This document shows positions 33,625 through 41,164 of a stretch of 45,029 bases of DNA, in pieces (position 1 is the stretch's first letter; each line of letters begins with the position of its first letter). Under the pieces are notes generated by a model. The model ran no database searches. It was not told where the DNA came from and saw only the letters and a program-made list of their open reading frames with translations. The DNA is from Pseudomonadota bacterium (GTDB lineage Bacteria; Pseudomonadota; Alphaproteobacteria; Sphingomonadales; Sphingomonadaceae): positions 1-45,029 of the forward strand of contig JAFAEG010000111.1 in assembly GCA_023424095.1 (NCBI GenBank), given 5' to 3'. Made by a program: the position numbers and the translations under genes.

Positions 33625-34736
33625 AGCCCCGCCGCCGCGAGGATCGCATCGTTGACGCGATGCACGTCGAACTTCTCTTCCGCGATGCGGCGCGATTCCT
33701 GCCCCATGCGATCCGCCAGCTGCGGCTCGGCGATCAGGCGCTCCATCGCCGCTGCCAGCGCCCCGGCGTCACGGACCGGCACCAGCAGGCCGTTGACGCC
33801 ATCGACCACGGTTTCGCGGCAGCCCGGGACATCGGTGGTGACGATCGGCCGGCCCATCGCCATCGCCTCCAGCGAGGAACGCGGCGTGCCTTCGCGATAG
33901 GAGGGCAGGACATAGACCCGCGCCGCGGCGATGGCCGGGCGCACATCGTCCATCCGGCCGAGAAATTCGACCGCGCCGGCCCAGCCGTCCACCTCTGCCT
34001 GAGTCACCCCGTCCGGCGAAGGATCGAGATAGCCGACCAGCTGGAAGCGCGCTTGCGGATGCTTCGCCTTCACCAAGGCCGCGGCCGCGGCATATTCGCG
34101 CACGCCTTTGTCGCCGAGCAGCCGCGCGATCATCAGGAAGATTGGCGCCTCGGCCAACGGCGCGACTTCGAAGCGGGCGAGGTCGATGCCCGAGCCATTC
34201 ACCACCGCGGCATCGTCGCGCTTGAGGATGCCCGCCGCCCGGAAGAAGGCGCGATCGTCGGGATTCTGGAAGATGACGGACGAGGCTTTCCGCAACGCGC
34301 GCTTGTACAACAGGGTCGCGACGATCCGGCTCACCCGGCGCTTCAGCCCACCGCCCTCGGTGAAGGCAAAGCCCAGGCCGGTGATCAGGGCGACGATGTT
34401 GGGCACCTTCGCGCGCGCCGCGGCGAGCGTGCCGAGCGTGACCGGCTTGATCGTGTAGGCGATCACCGCCTGCGGCGCGATCTGGCGGAATGCGGCCTCC
34501 AGCGCGCGGATGGTGGCCATCGTCGCGGTCGGCGACATGCTGGCATTGTCGAGGGCGATTTCCTGCGGGGTCGCGCCGAGCGCGCGGACGGCGGCATCGG
34601 TGTCGGCGTCGATCCGCGGCGCCATCGCGATCACGTCATAACCGCGCCGCACCAGTTCGGCGATCAGTGGCCCGCGAAACAGGATCAGAGATGGTGCATA
34701 GGAGCCAAGGACGATGACCGTTGGGATTTCGGTCAC
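33621..34736 (-). CDS. Glycosyltransferase family 4, PglA-like
   Basis: The 371-residue GT-B enzyme shows ITGLGFAFTEGG in the N-terminal half, as in PglA/WbpX-style enzymes that add the second sugar to a lipid-linked amino sugar. The donor half has FLMIARLLGDKGVREYAAAA and the E-x7-E region REGTPRSSLEAMAMGRPIV, then GVNGLLVPVRD. It starts with GTG overlapping the membrane-protein stop upstream and ends overlapping the initiating transferase start, so three genes are translationally linked. Second-sugar transfer is inferred from context. Confidence 0.9.
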   Translation of the reverse strand: MTEIPTVIVLGSYAPSLILFRGPLIAELVRRGYDVIAMAPRIDADTDAAVRALGATPQEIALDNASMSPTATMATIRALEAAFRQIAPQAVIAYTIKPVTLGTLAAARAKVPNIVALITGLGFAFTEGGGLKRRVSRIVATLLYKRALRKASSVIFQNPDDRAFFRAAGILKRDDAAVVNGSGIDLARFEVAPLAEAPIFLMIARLLGDKGVREYAAAAALVKAKHPQARFQLVGYLDPSPDGVTQAEVDGWAGAVEFLGRMDDVRPAIAAARVYVLPSYREGTPRSSLEAMAMGRPIVTTDVPGCRETVVDGVNGLLVPVRDAGALAAAMERLIAEPQLADRMGQESRRIAEEKFDVHRVNDAILAAAGL

Positions 34737-35896
34737 GCTGGCATTGGGCGCCTCTGCCGCGAACGGGCCGACGCCCCGATCTTGCTGGTCGCGACCAACG
34801 CGCAGAAGATGGTCAGGATCGCGGGCATCATCATGACCTTTTGTCGCAAACCGAGCCCCACATTATAGTAGGTGATCGACAGCATCATCGCCACCAGAAA
34901 CGCGAAAAAGACCGCGAAGCGGACCACCAGTGTGCCGCGGAACAACGTCTTCAACCAGCTGAGCCGATAGATGAAATAGCCAAAGATGCCCACCAGCACG
35001 AGATTCTCGAACGACGCGATCAGCGCTTCCGCGCCTGCGACATCGAAGAACAAAGGGCGGAACAGTAAGCTAAGAATTGCGAGCGGAAGAGACAATCCGG
35101 CTGCGGCCGTCGTTCCTTCCATCCGTGCGCCTGCGCTCGATTGACGCGACAAGAAGTCGCCGACGGCCTGAGCGCTGCCAATGTCGATTCGGTAAGTGTC
35201 GTACAGCGTGCCGGCGACCACCATGATGCCCACGACGGCAAGGCCAGCGAGGGCCAATTTGGCAAATCCTTTCGTTTCGCGATCGAGCAGTATCGCCGCC
35301 GCCAGGCTCGCAACGGCAAGAATGGCGATGTGCGGACGAAACAAGGTCATAATGATGACACCAAGAGCGAAGGTGAGCCAGCGCTGGCGGATCCTGATGG
35401 TCGCCCAAGCACACATCGCGCCTCCCAGGAATAGGAAGCCATCCTTGCCGATAAAGGCAGTCCAGAAATGCAGGCCGGGCAGAAACAGCAGCAGCAGCAG
35501 CTTCGGATCGAATCCGACGCGCGCCTGGCCGTGAATGTCCTCAAATACCCGCATCAGATAGACGGCACCCCAGGTGCCCGATGCCTGAAATATGAGAAAA
35601 TAGTCGAGATACGTGCCACCAAAATTCTCTTTAAGACTCTGCACGGCCCAGATCACAAATTGTGTGTTGAGGCCGAACCCGCGATCGTAGAAGCGATAAG
35701 GGTCATAATAATAAAGGGCGGCATCGGTCGTCCCAGTTTGTGCCCATTCGTGAAAATAGATTGCGGTCGCCGTCTGCAGCGCAGCCAGCAGTAACGCCAC
35801 ACTGATCTTGGAAATACCGCGCTCGCGACCCGCTATCAAGAATATGGCGGCGAAACCGAGCACGATCCCGACCCAACCTACGAAGGTAATCGGCAT
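34733..35896 (-). CDS. Polytopic membrane protein, probable Wzy-type polymerase
   Basis: The protein of about 387 residues has roughly ten membrane helices and a central periplasmic-type loop. The stretch GFGLNTQFVIWAVQSLKENFGGTYLDYFLIFQ and WTAFIGKDGFLFLGGAM resemble EpsG/Wzy-like polysaccharide polymerases, which lack strong motifs, so this is an inference from topology and position. The start is ATG at 35896 or 35899, both just after GGAGGGGGA. The gene is less GC-rich than its operon partners. It heads the second leftward operon and is divergent from the UDP-glucuronate epimerase gene. Confidence 0.7.
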   Translation of the reverse strand: MPITFVGWVGIVLGFAAIFLIAGRERGISKISVALLLAALQTATAIYFHEWAQTGTTDAALYYYDPYRFYDRGFGLNTQFVIWAVQSLKENFGGTYLDYFLIFQASGTWGAVYLMRVFEDIHGQARVGFDPKLLLLLFLPGLHFWTAFIGKDGFLFLGGAMCAWATIRIRQRWLTFALGVIIMTLFRPHIAILAVASLAAAILLDRETKGFAKLALAGLAVVGIMVVAGTLYDTYRIDIGSAQAVGDFLSRQSSAGARMEGTTAAAGLSLPLAILSLLFRPLFFDVAGAEALIASFENLVLVGIFGYFIYRLSWLKTLFRGTLVVRFAVFFAFLVAMMLSITYYNVGLGLRQKVMMMPAILTIFCALVATSKIGASARSRQRRPMPA

Positions 35897-36121
35897 CATT
35901 CCCCCTCCGTCCGGAGGCAAGGCGTGGCGCAGATCCGGCCCTGCCTCCCCAAGGCCTCAAGGGCCATAATGTTCGGAACGGTCATGTGGGGCTTCGACGG
36001 CTTGCGGCTCTCCAGTGCCTTTAGCCCCAGCAGCGCAGAAGGTGCAATAACAGTGGAACCCTTGGCACCACCGGGACCGCGCGATAAGCGAGGTCATCCG
36101 CAACGCTTGCAGAAGGTCCAG

Positions 36122-37117
36122 ATGGCAATCCTCGTTACCGGCTCTGCCGGCTTCATCGGTTTCAATGTCGCGAGGAGGTTGCTCGAGCGTGGTGATGAGG
36201 TCGTCGGGATCGACAATCTCAACGATTATTACAGCACCGCGCTGAAGCAGGACCGGCTGGCGGAACTCGCCCGCGCGGGCGAACGCTTCCGCTTCCACCG
36301 GCTCGATTTCTCCGACAGCCGCAAGCTGGAGGAGGTGCTCGGCAACGAGGCTTTCGACCGCATCGTCCACCTGGGGGCACAGGCCGGGGTGCGCTATTCG
36401 ATCGATCATCCGCAGGTTTACGCCCAGTCCAATCTGGTCGGGCATCTGAACATGCTGGAGCTGGCCCGCCACCGGGCGGTGGCGAACATGGTCTATGCCT
36501 CCTCCTCCTCCGTTTATGGCGGCAACGACACCTTGCCCTTCCGGGTCGAGGACCGGGTCGATCACCCGCTCTCGCTCTACGCCGCGACCAAGAAAGCGGA
36601 CGAGTTGATGAGCGAGACCTACGCCCATCTCTACCGCCTGCCGCAAACCGGCCTGCGCTTCTTCACCGTCTATGGCCCGTGGGGCCGGCCGGACATGGCG
36701 ATGTGGCTGTTTACCAAGGCGATCCTGGAAGGCCGGCCGATCGACGTGTTCGGCGAAGGCAATATGCGCCGCGACTTCACCTATATCGACGACATCGTCA
36801 CCGGCATCGTCGCCAGCCTGGACAATCCGGCGCCGGACGATGGCGCGCCGAAAGCCGGCGGTAGCAGCGGGCCGCACCGGGTCTACAATATCGGCAACAA
36901 CAAGTCGGAAGAGCTGACCCGGATGATCGGCCTGATCGAAGCCGCCTGCGGGCGCGAGGCCCAGAAGAGGCTGCTGCCGATCCAGCCCGGCGACGTGCGC
37001 GATACCTATGCCGATATCAGCGCGATCCAGCGCGACCTAGGCTTCGTCCCCGCGACCTCGATCGACGAAGGCGTGCCGCGCTTCGTGCAATGGTATCGCG
37101 ATTACCACAGAGTTTGA
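36122..37117 (+). CDS. UDP-glucuronate 4-epimerase-like NAD-dependent epimerase
   Basis: The 331-residue extended SDR has TGSAGFIGFNVARRLLERGDEVVGIDNLNDYYS at its start (residues 5-38), typical of UDP-glucuronate 4-epimerases. It also has QAGVRYSI, VYASSSSVYGG, the catalytic Tyr/Lys in LYAATKK, and TVYGPWGRPDMA. It would supply UDP-galacturonate. AGAAGG precedes the ATG at 36122 by 6 bases. It stands alone, divergent from the Wzy-like operon over a 225-bp gap that probably holds promoters for both. A uronate donor fits the presence of two amidotransferases of the asnB type. Confidence 0.92.
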   Translation: MAILVTGSAGFIGFNVARRLLERGDEVVGIDNLNDYYSTALKQDRLAELARAGERFRFHRLDFSDSRKLEEVLGNEAFDRIVHLGAQAGVRYSIDHPQVYAQSNLVGHLNMLELARHRAVANMVYASSSSVYGGNDTLPFRVEDRVDHPLSLYAATKKADELMSETYAHLYRLPQTGLRFFTVYGPWGRPDMAMWLFTKAILEGRPIDVFGEGNMRRDFTYIDDIVTGIVASLDNPAPDDGAPKAGGSSGPHRVYNIGNNKSEELTRMIGLIEAACGREAQKRLLPIQPGDVRDTYADISAIQRDLGFVPATSIDEGVPRFVQWYRDYHRV

Positions 37118-37350
37118 GAGCTGCGCTGACGGTCATAGCGAGACCGGTGTAACGTAGGCGAGCTTCCCGAAGGAGGCCGCCCGGATTTCGCGTTCAAATT
37201 CAACTTGGGACTGCATGCCCTTGCGAGACGGCGGCCCCTTCTTCTGCAAGCTCGGGCGAAGTAGGAACCGACGACGTAATTCCGTAGGGCGGTTCCCAGG
37301 ATTGCGCGGGCGGCACCTGGTCGCACGACCTTTCCCTCGATTGCCGCGGC
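37118..37350. other. Gap with possible decayed gene end
   Basis: No convincing gene is visible. A leftward frame ends near 37136 with SQVEF...GKLAY, loosely resembling the C-terminal QVEF...GKLARY of the 218-residue protein encoded next door. It may be the remnant of a related gene, but the match is short and could be chance. Confidence 0.2.
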
Positions 37351-38007
37351 CTAGGTCACACGGCAGCCCACTTTGAACGCATAGCGAGCTAGTTTTCCCG
37401 CCTCGTCGAAAATGAACTCGACTTGGAGAGCTTTTGGGGGCCAAATCGCCGTATAGGGGAACCTGCAATCCTTCGAGCGGTCTTGGTTGGACGCTTCGCG
37501 TTCGTCGTAGGTCTTAGGCGGTGGTGGATAATTCGCGGGATCGGGAGCGTTCTCCACGTACAGATCATAGGTCACGATGTGCAAGGGGCCGTCGAATGCC
37601 TGAGCATGAAAGGGGCCGAATTCGGCTTCGATCTCGGCCGGCGTTGTAATCCCGGCTTTCCACTTAATCGCAAACACATGCTCATCCCGATCCATGCTCT
37701 CAAGGGGAACGGTGACATAAGCTCTACCGCTAGCGATAAGCTCTTGAACTATATCCCATATACTTACTTCCGATCTGTCTCCGAACCTTTCGATCAACTC
37801 ATCAAGAGTTGCGCCGTCTGTCTCAGGATAAAAGTGCAACAGTTCCGGGACTAGTGTGCAGTGAACTTGGCTAACGCATTTGCCAAGATACTGAAAAATA
37901 AGAACTTTCCGGAATTCGCAGGCCAGCATCAAGGTTGATCCTGGGACACCCACCAGCAGCAAAAGGCCGAGCGCCGAGCCACTCAGACGCACCCCATTTT
38001 CGGTCAC
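37351..38007 (-). CDS. Hypothetical exported or lipoprotein-like protein
   Basis: The 218-residue product is not recognised. It has a hydrophobic segment at residues 9-30 ending in LMLAC, which could be a signal peptide with a lipobox-like site, followed by a soluble acidic/aromatic domain. The C-terminus VEFIFDEAGKLARYAFKVGC is a strand-turn-strand style often seen in small envelope proteins. The start is GTG, overlapping the stop of a weak 80-codon frame upstream. Base composition is lower in GC than the flanking genes, suggesting accessory origin. Confidence 0.6.
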   Translation of the reverse strand: MTENGVRLSGSALGLLLLVGVPGSTLMLACEFRKVLIFQYLGKCVSQVHCTLVPELLHFYPETDGATLDELIERFGDRSEVSIWDIVQELIASGRAYVTVPLESMDRDEHVFAIKWKAGITTPAEIEAEFGPFHAQAFDGPLHIVTYDLYVENAPDPANYPPPPKTYDEREASNQDRSKDCRFPYTAIWPPKALQVEFIFDEAGKLARYAFKVGCRVT

Positions 38008-38246
38008 CGCAAGCCGCCTTTGATCATGGTCGTCGGTAGGAAGGGTGCAATGCCACCTCCAATATCGCTTTGAGCCGGGTTCGCGTGTGCAAATTCCCGA
38101 TCAAGAGGTGAGCGATCCATGGCCACCTTCGAATCCACTTTGCGTTGCTCTGCCCCGTCATCAATGTCCAGAGGGGTGGTCTGGAGCCACTGCCCAAACG
38201 ACGGCACCGACCCAGCAGAAACAGGCTTAAAAGCCTGATCGAACAA
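38004..38246 (-). CDS. Doubtful 80-residue ORF
   Basis: A TTG-initiated frame ends in a GTGA overlap with the 218-residue hypothetical gene, the same junction style used repeatedly in this locus. The product is polar with no recognisable motif, and its start lies by an inverted repeat (38222-38237). It may be a real coupled small gene or chance. Confidence 0.2.
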   Translation of the reverse strand: MFDQAFKPVSAGSVPSFGQWLQTTPLDIDDGAEQRKVDSKVAMDRSPLDREFAHANPAQSDIGGGIAPFLPTTMIKGGLR

Positions 38247-38366
38247 TCGTGCCCGCCACCGAAGCGCTCGCCCAGATAGCCCGATAGCCGGAGCGGGGAG
38301 GTGAGCAGGAGCAGCAGGCTCCAGCCGGTAAAGAGCCAGCCATTTTCGGACAGCGTTACAAAAGTA
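38008..38366. other. 359-bp gap: weak ORF, hairpin and possible membrane-protein remnant
   Basis: Besides the doubtful 80-codon frame, the minus strand between about 38345 and 38250 reads as a hydrophobic run, GWLFTGWSLLLLLTSPLRL, followed by SGYLGERFGGG. This looks like the tail of a membrane protein but lacks a start codon and runs into unlikely sequence. A truncated gene left by a recombination event is plausible. No promoter or RNA gene was recognised. Confidence 0.3.
38222..38237. terminator. Short inverted repeat
   Basis: CAGGCTT (38222-38228) and AAGCCTG (38231-38237) form a perfect 7-bp inverted repeat with AA between. There is no T tract on either side. It could serve as a weak transcription stop or a binding dyad in the gap. 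Confidence 0.25.
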
Positions 38367-39716
38367 TCAATCCGCGTCGGTCAGCTGCCGCTCGCCGCCG
38401 AGCTTGTGAATCCGGCCGTGGCGCATGACGAAGCCGACGTTTTCCAGCAGCCGGACATTCTGCAGCGGGTCGCCGGCGACGGCGATGATGTCGGCGTCCT
38501 TGCCGGGCTCGATCGTGCCGATGCGGGTCTGGCGGTCCAGCAGGGTGGCGGCGCCGACGGTCGCGGAGCGGATCGCGGCGGCGGGGGTCATTCCGGCATC
38601 GACCATCAAGGCGAATTCCTGGCCATTGTCGCCGTGGCGACTGACGCCGCTGTCGGTGCCGAAGGCGATGTTCACGCGCTCGCGGACCGCCCGGTTCAGG
38701 CTGAGGCGGGCATTGCCGGCTGCCTCGCGCGCCTTGTCGAACTGTGCCTGGGTGAGCGCTCCGCGCTGGCCGTCGGCGAGCGCCGCGGCGGGGGCCATCA
38801 GGGTCGGCACGTACCACGCGCCGGTCTGGCGATAGAGGCGGAAGGTCTCGTCGTTGGTGAAGGTGCCGTGCTCGATCGAGTTCACCCCGGCGCGCAAGGC
38901 GGCGTTGACGCCGTCGACGCCATGGGCGTGGGCAGCGACGCGGCGGCTGAAGCTGCGCGCGGTCTCGACCACCGCCGCCATCTCCGCATCGGTCATGTGC
39001 TGGGCGAGGCCGCCGGGGACGTTGGAGAGGACGCCCCCGGTGGCCGCGATCTTGATCACGTCGACGCCGAAGCTGATCTGCTGGCGGACGGCGCGGCGGC
39101 AATCGTCGGCGCCGTTGCAGGTGTTGATCTGCTGCTCCGCGGCGATGTTGTAGAGGTCGCGGTTCAGGCCGTTGCGGCCGTCGCCATGGCCGCCCGAGAT
39201 GGAAATGCCGCTTCCGGCCGCGACGATCGTGGGGCCGGAGAATTGCCCGGCCGCGATCGCATCGCGCAGGGAGAGGATCACGCGCGGATCGGCGCCCAGG
39301 TCGCGGACCGTGGTGAAGCCCGCCAGCAAGGTCCGCCGCCCGTTCAAAACGGCGGTCAGCATCTCGTCCTCGGCATCGCGGAACGGCCATTGCATGCGCG
39401 CCTGCAGACGGTCGTCGAGGCCGTCGAGATGGACGTGGCTGTCGATCAGGCCGGGCAATACGGTGTGTTCGCGCAGATCGACGACGCGCGCGCCGGGGAC
39501 GTCGACGAAGCCGTCGCGCACTTCCGCGATCGTGCTGCCGCGCACGACGACGCTGACATTGCGGCGCGGCGCTTCGCCCGGAACGGCCAGCAGGGTGCCG
39601 GCGTGGACCACGACCACCGCCTCGGCGCGCTGCTGCTGCGCCGGTTGCTGCGCGGAAGCCATTGCGGGGGTCAATGCGGTCGCGGCCAGCGCGGCGATCA
39701 GGACTTTGATGTGCAT
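38367..39716 (-). CDS. Secreted amidohydrolase (imidazolonepropionase/prolidase-like)
   Basis: The 449-residue protein has a signal peptide (residues 1-22, cleavage after AMASA). The metal-dependent hydrolase motifs follow in order: GLIDSHVHLDG, the Lys in VIKIAATGG that is usually carbamylated, AHAHGVDG, SIEHGTF and FGTDSG. This is the layout of amidohydrolases that cleave cyclic imides or Xaa-Pro-type dipeptides in the periplasm. The ATG at 39716 follows GGGGAAA. The gene stands alone between the accessory patch and the DUF445 gene and has no visible link to the polysaccharide genes. The exact substrate is unknown. Confidence 0.92.
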   Translation of the reverse strand: MHIKVLIAALAATALTPAMASAQQPAQQQRAEAVVVVHAGTLLAVPGEAPRRNVSVVVRGSTIAEVRDGFVDVPGARVVDLREHTVLPGLIDSHVHLDGLDDRLQARMQWPFRDAEDEMLTAVLNGRRTLLAGFTTVRDLGADPRVILSLRDAIAAGQFSGPTIVAAGSGISISGGHGDGRNGLNRDLYNIAAEQQINTCNGADDCRRAVRQQISFGVDVIKIAATGGVLSNVPGGLAQHMTDAEMAAVVETARSFSRRVAAHAHGVDGVNAALRAGVNSIEHGTFTNDETFRLYRQTGAWYVPTLMAPAAALADGQRGALTQAQFDKAREAAGNARLSLNRAVRERVNIAFGTDSGVSRHGDNGQEFALMVDAGMTPAAAIRSATVGAATLLDRQTRIGTIEPGKDADIIAVAGDPLQNVRLLENVGFVMRHGRIHKLGGERQLTDAD

Positions 39717-39815
39717 GCGATTTCCCCTGCCAAATGACGCGAAAGGTTCCGAAGGTTCACACCCCCAGGAGAAGAAAATCATCCCCTCGCGCGAACCCGG
39801 TCGAAAGCGTGCGCC

Positions 39816-39835
39816 GGGGCCCGAAACCGGGCCCC
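39816..39835 (-). terminator. Strong GC hairpin between the DUF445 and amidohydrolase genes
   Basis: GGGGCCCG (39816-39823) pairs perfectly with CGGGCCCC (39828-39835) around AAAC. It lies 27 bases past the stop of the leftward DUF445 gene, where a terminator is expected. No T tract follows directly on the minus strand; a short T-rich patch occurs further on, near 39775. Confidence 0.45.
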
Positions 39836-39862
39836 TGCCGGGGGAGTAGATCAGCCGGAATC

Positions 39863-41116
39863 CTATTGTGCAAGGACCTCGATCGTGTGGATCGTGAGGC
39901 CGACCAGGCCGCCGACGACGGTGCCGTTGATGCGGATGAACTGCAGGTCGCGGCCGACCGCATGCTCGACCCGGTCTGAGATCGTCTTGGCGTCCCAGCG
40001 GCGCACGGTGTCGGAGACGAGCTTGACGATGCCGTCGCCATAATCGGCGGCGACGCCGACCGCGGCGCGGCGGACGAAGCGGTTGATGCCGCGGCGGAAA
40101 TCCGGATTGTCGGTGAGCGCTTCGCCGAACTGGCGGAGCAAGGCGCCCATTTCGCCAGCGAGCGCGCTGTCGGGATCGCGCACCGCCCGAAGCAGCCCGG
40201 CGCGGCCGCGCTCCCAGACGCCCAGCCACCATTGTTCGACCGCCGGATTGGCGAGCAGATCGGCCTTCATCTGCTGCACCCGCGCCTGCGTCGCCGGATC
40301 GTTCTGCAGCTTGCCGGCCAGCTCGCGCAGCGAATCCTCGATCTCCGCGCGCAGCGGATGGTTGGGATCCATGGCGAGTTCCGACAGCAATTTGTCGATC
40401 GCATCGATGATCTTGCCGGCCAGAGGCGCGTCGAGGCCGGTGAAGCGCATGAAGCCGCCGGAGCGGTCGTGCACCATGTTCCGAATGAGATCCTCGTTGG
40501 TGCGCACCAGCCGCGCGATCCAGATCACCATCTCGTCGAGCAAGGGCACGTGGCGGTCCTCGGCGATCGCCGCTTCCATCGCCTCCCCGATCACCGGCGC
40601 GGCGTTGAAGGAGCGGAGGCGATCGGCCAGAGCGGTCTTGGCGATCGCGCCGAACCGTTCGGGCCCAAGCGCCTCCAGCACGCTTTCCACCATCCGCGCC
40701 GCGCCGCGCCAGAGGCGTCCCTGCTGCGGTGGGGCGAGCAGAAAGCCGCCGATCGCGCCGCCGACATCCACCCGCTGCATCCGCCGCGCGACCACTCGGG
40801 GGGTGAGGAAATTGGTGCGCAGGAAGGCGGCCATCGTGTCGCCGATCCGGTCCTTGTTGCGCGGGATGATCGCAGTGTGCGGGATCGGAATGCCGAGCGG
40901 ATGGCGGAACAGGGCGGTGACCGCGAACCAGTCGGCGATGCCGCCGACCATCGCCGCCTCGGCAAAGGCCTTCACGAAACCCCAGGCGGGATGAACGTCC
41001 TCCAGCCGGGCGGCGGCGATGAAGACCGCCGCCATCGCCGCCAGCATGACCGTCGCCAGCACGCGCATCCGGCGGCCGGGGTCGGGCAGGGGGCTAAAGC
41101 GCGGCTTTTGGCTCAT
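39863..41116 (-). CDS. DUF445 family membrane protein
   Basis: The 417-residue protein has the DUF445 pattern. An N-terminal helix (about 20-36) is followed by WGFVKAFAEAAMVGGIADWFAVTALFRHPLGIPIPHTAIIP. A long, mostly helical, charged middle follows, then a final hydrophobic helix with VVGGLVGLTIH near the C-terminus. Members are inner-membrane proteins of uncertain function (YjiN in E. coli). It is separated from the RND gene by 48 bp and from the amidohydrolase gene by a hairpin. Confidence 0.93.
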   Translation of the reverse strand: MSQKPRFSPLPDPGRRMRVLATVMLAAMAAVFIAAARLEDVHPAWGFVKAFAEAAMVGGIADWFAVTALFRHPLGIPIPHTAIIPRNKDRIGDTMAAFLRTNFLTPRVVARRMQRVDVGGAIGGFLLAPPQQGRLWRGAARMVESVLEALGPERFGAIAKTALADRLRSFNAAPVIGEAMEAAIAEDRHVPLLDEMVIWIARLVRTNEDLIRNMVHDRSGGFMRFTGLDAPLAGKIIDAIDKLLSELAMDPNHPLRAEIEDSLRELAGKLQNDPATQARVQQMKADLLANPAVEQWWLGVWERGRAGLLRAVRDPDSALAGEMGALLRQFGEALTDNPDFRRGINRFVRRAAVGVAADYGDGIVKLVSDTVRRWDAKTISDRVEHAVGRDLQFIRINGTVVGGLVGLTIHTIEVLAQ

Positions 41117-41164
41117 GCCGCACCAATGAACGGGCGCGGCCTGGGTTCAAAGCGCCTTATCGCT

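Noticed and set aside
36061..36085. TTGGCACCACC upstream of the UDP-glucuronate epimerase gene as a second sigma-54 promoter
   Set aside because: The position 10 bp after GG is AC, not GC; only the -24 half matches.
37133..37468. A 111-codon leftward frame overlapping the 218-residue gene
   Set aside because: Mostly basic low-complexity sequence. Only its last 30 codons loosely resemble the neighbouring protein's C-terminus, so it is treated as a possible remnant, not a gene.
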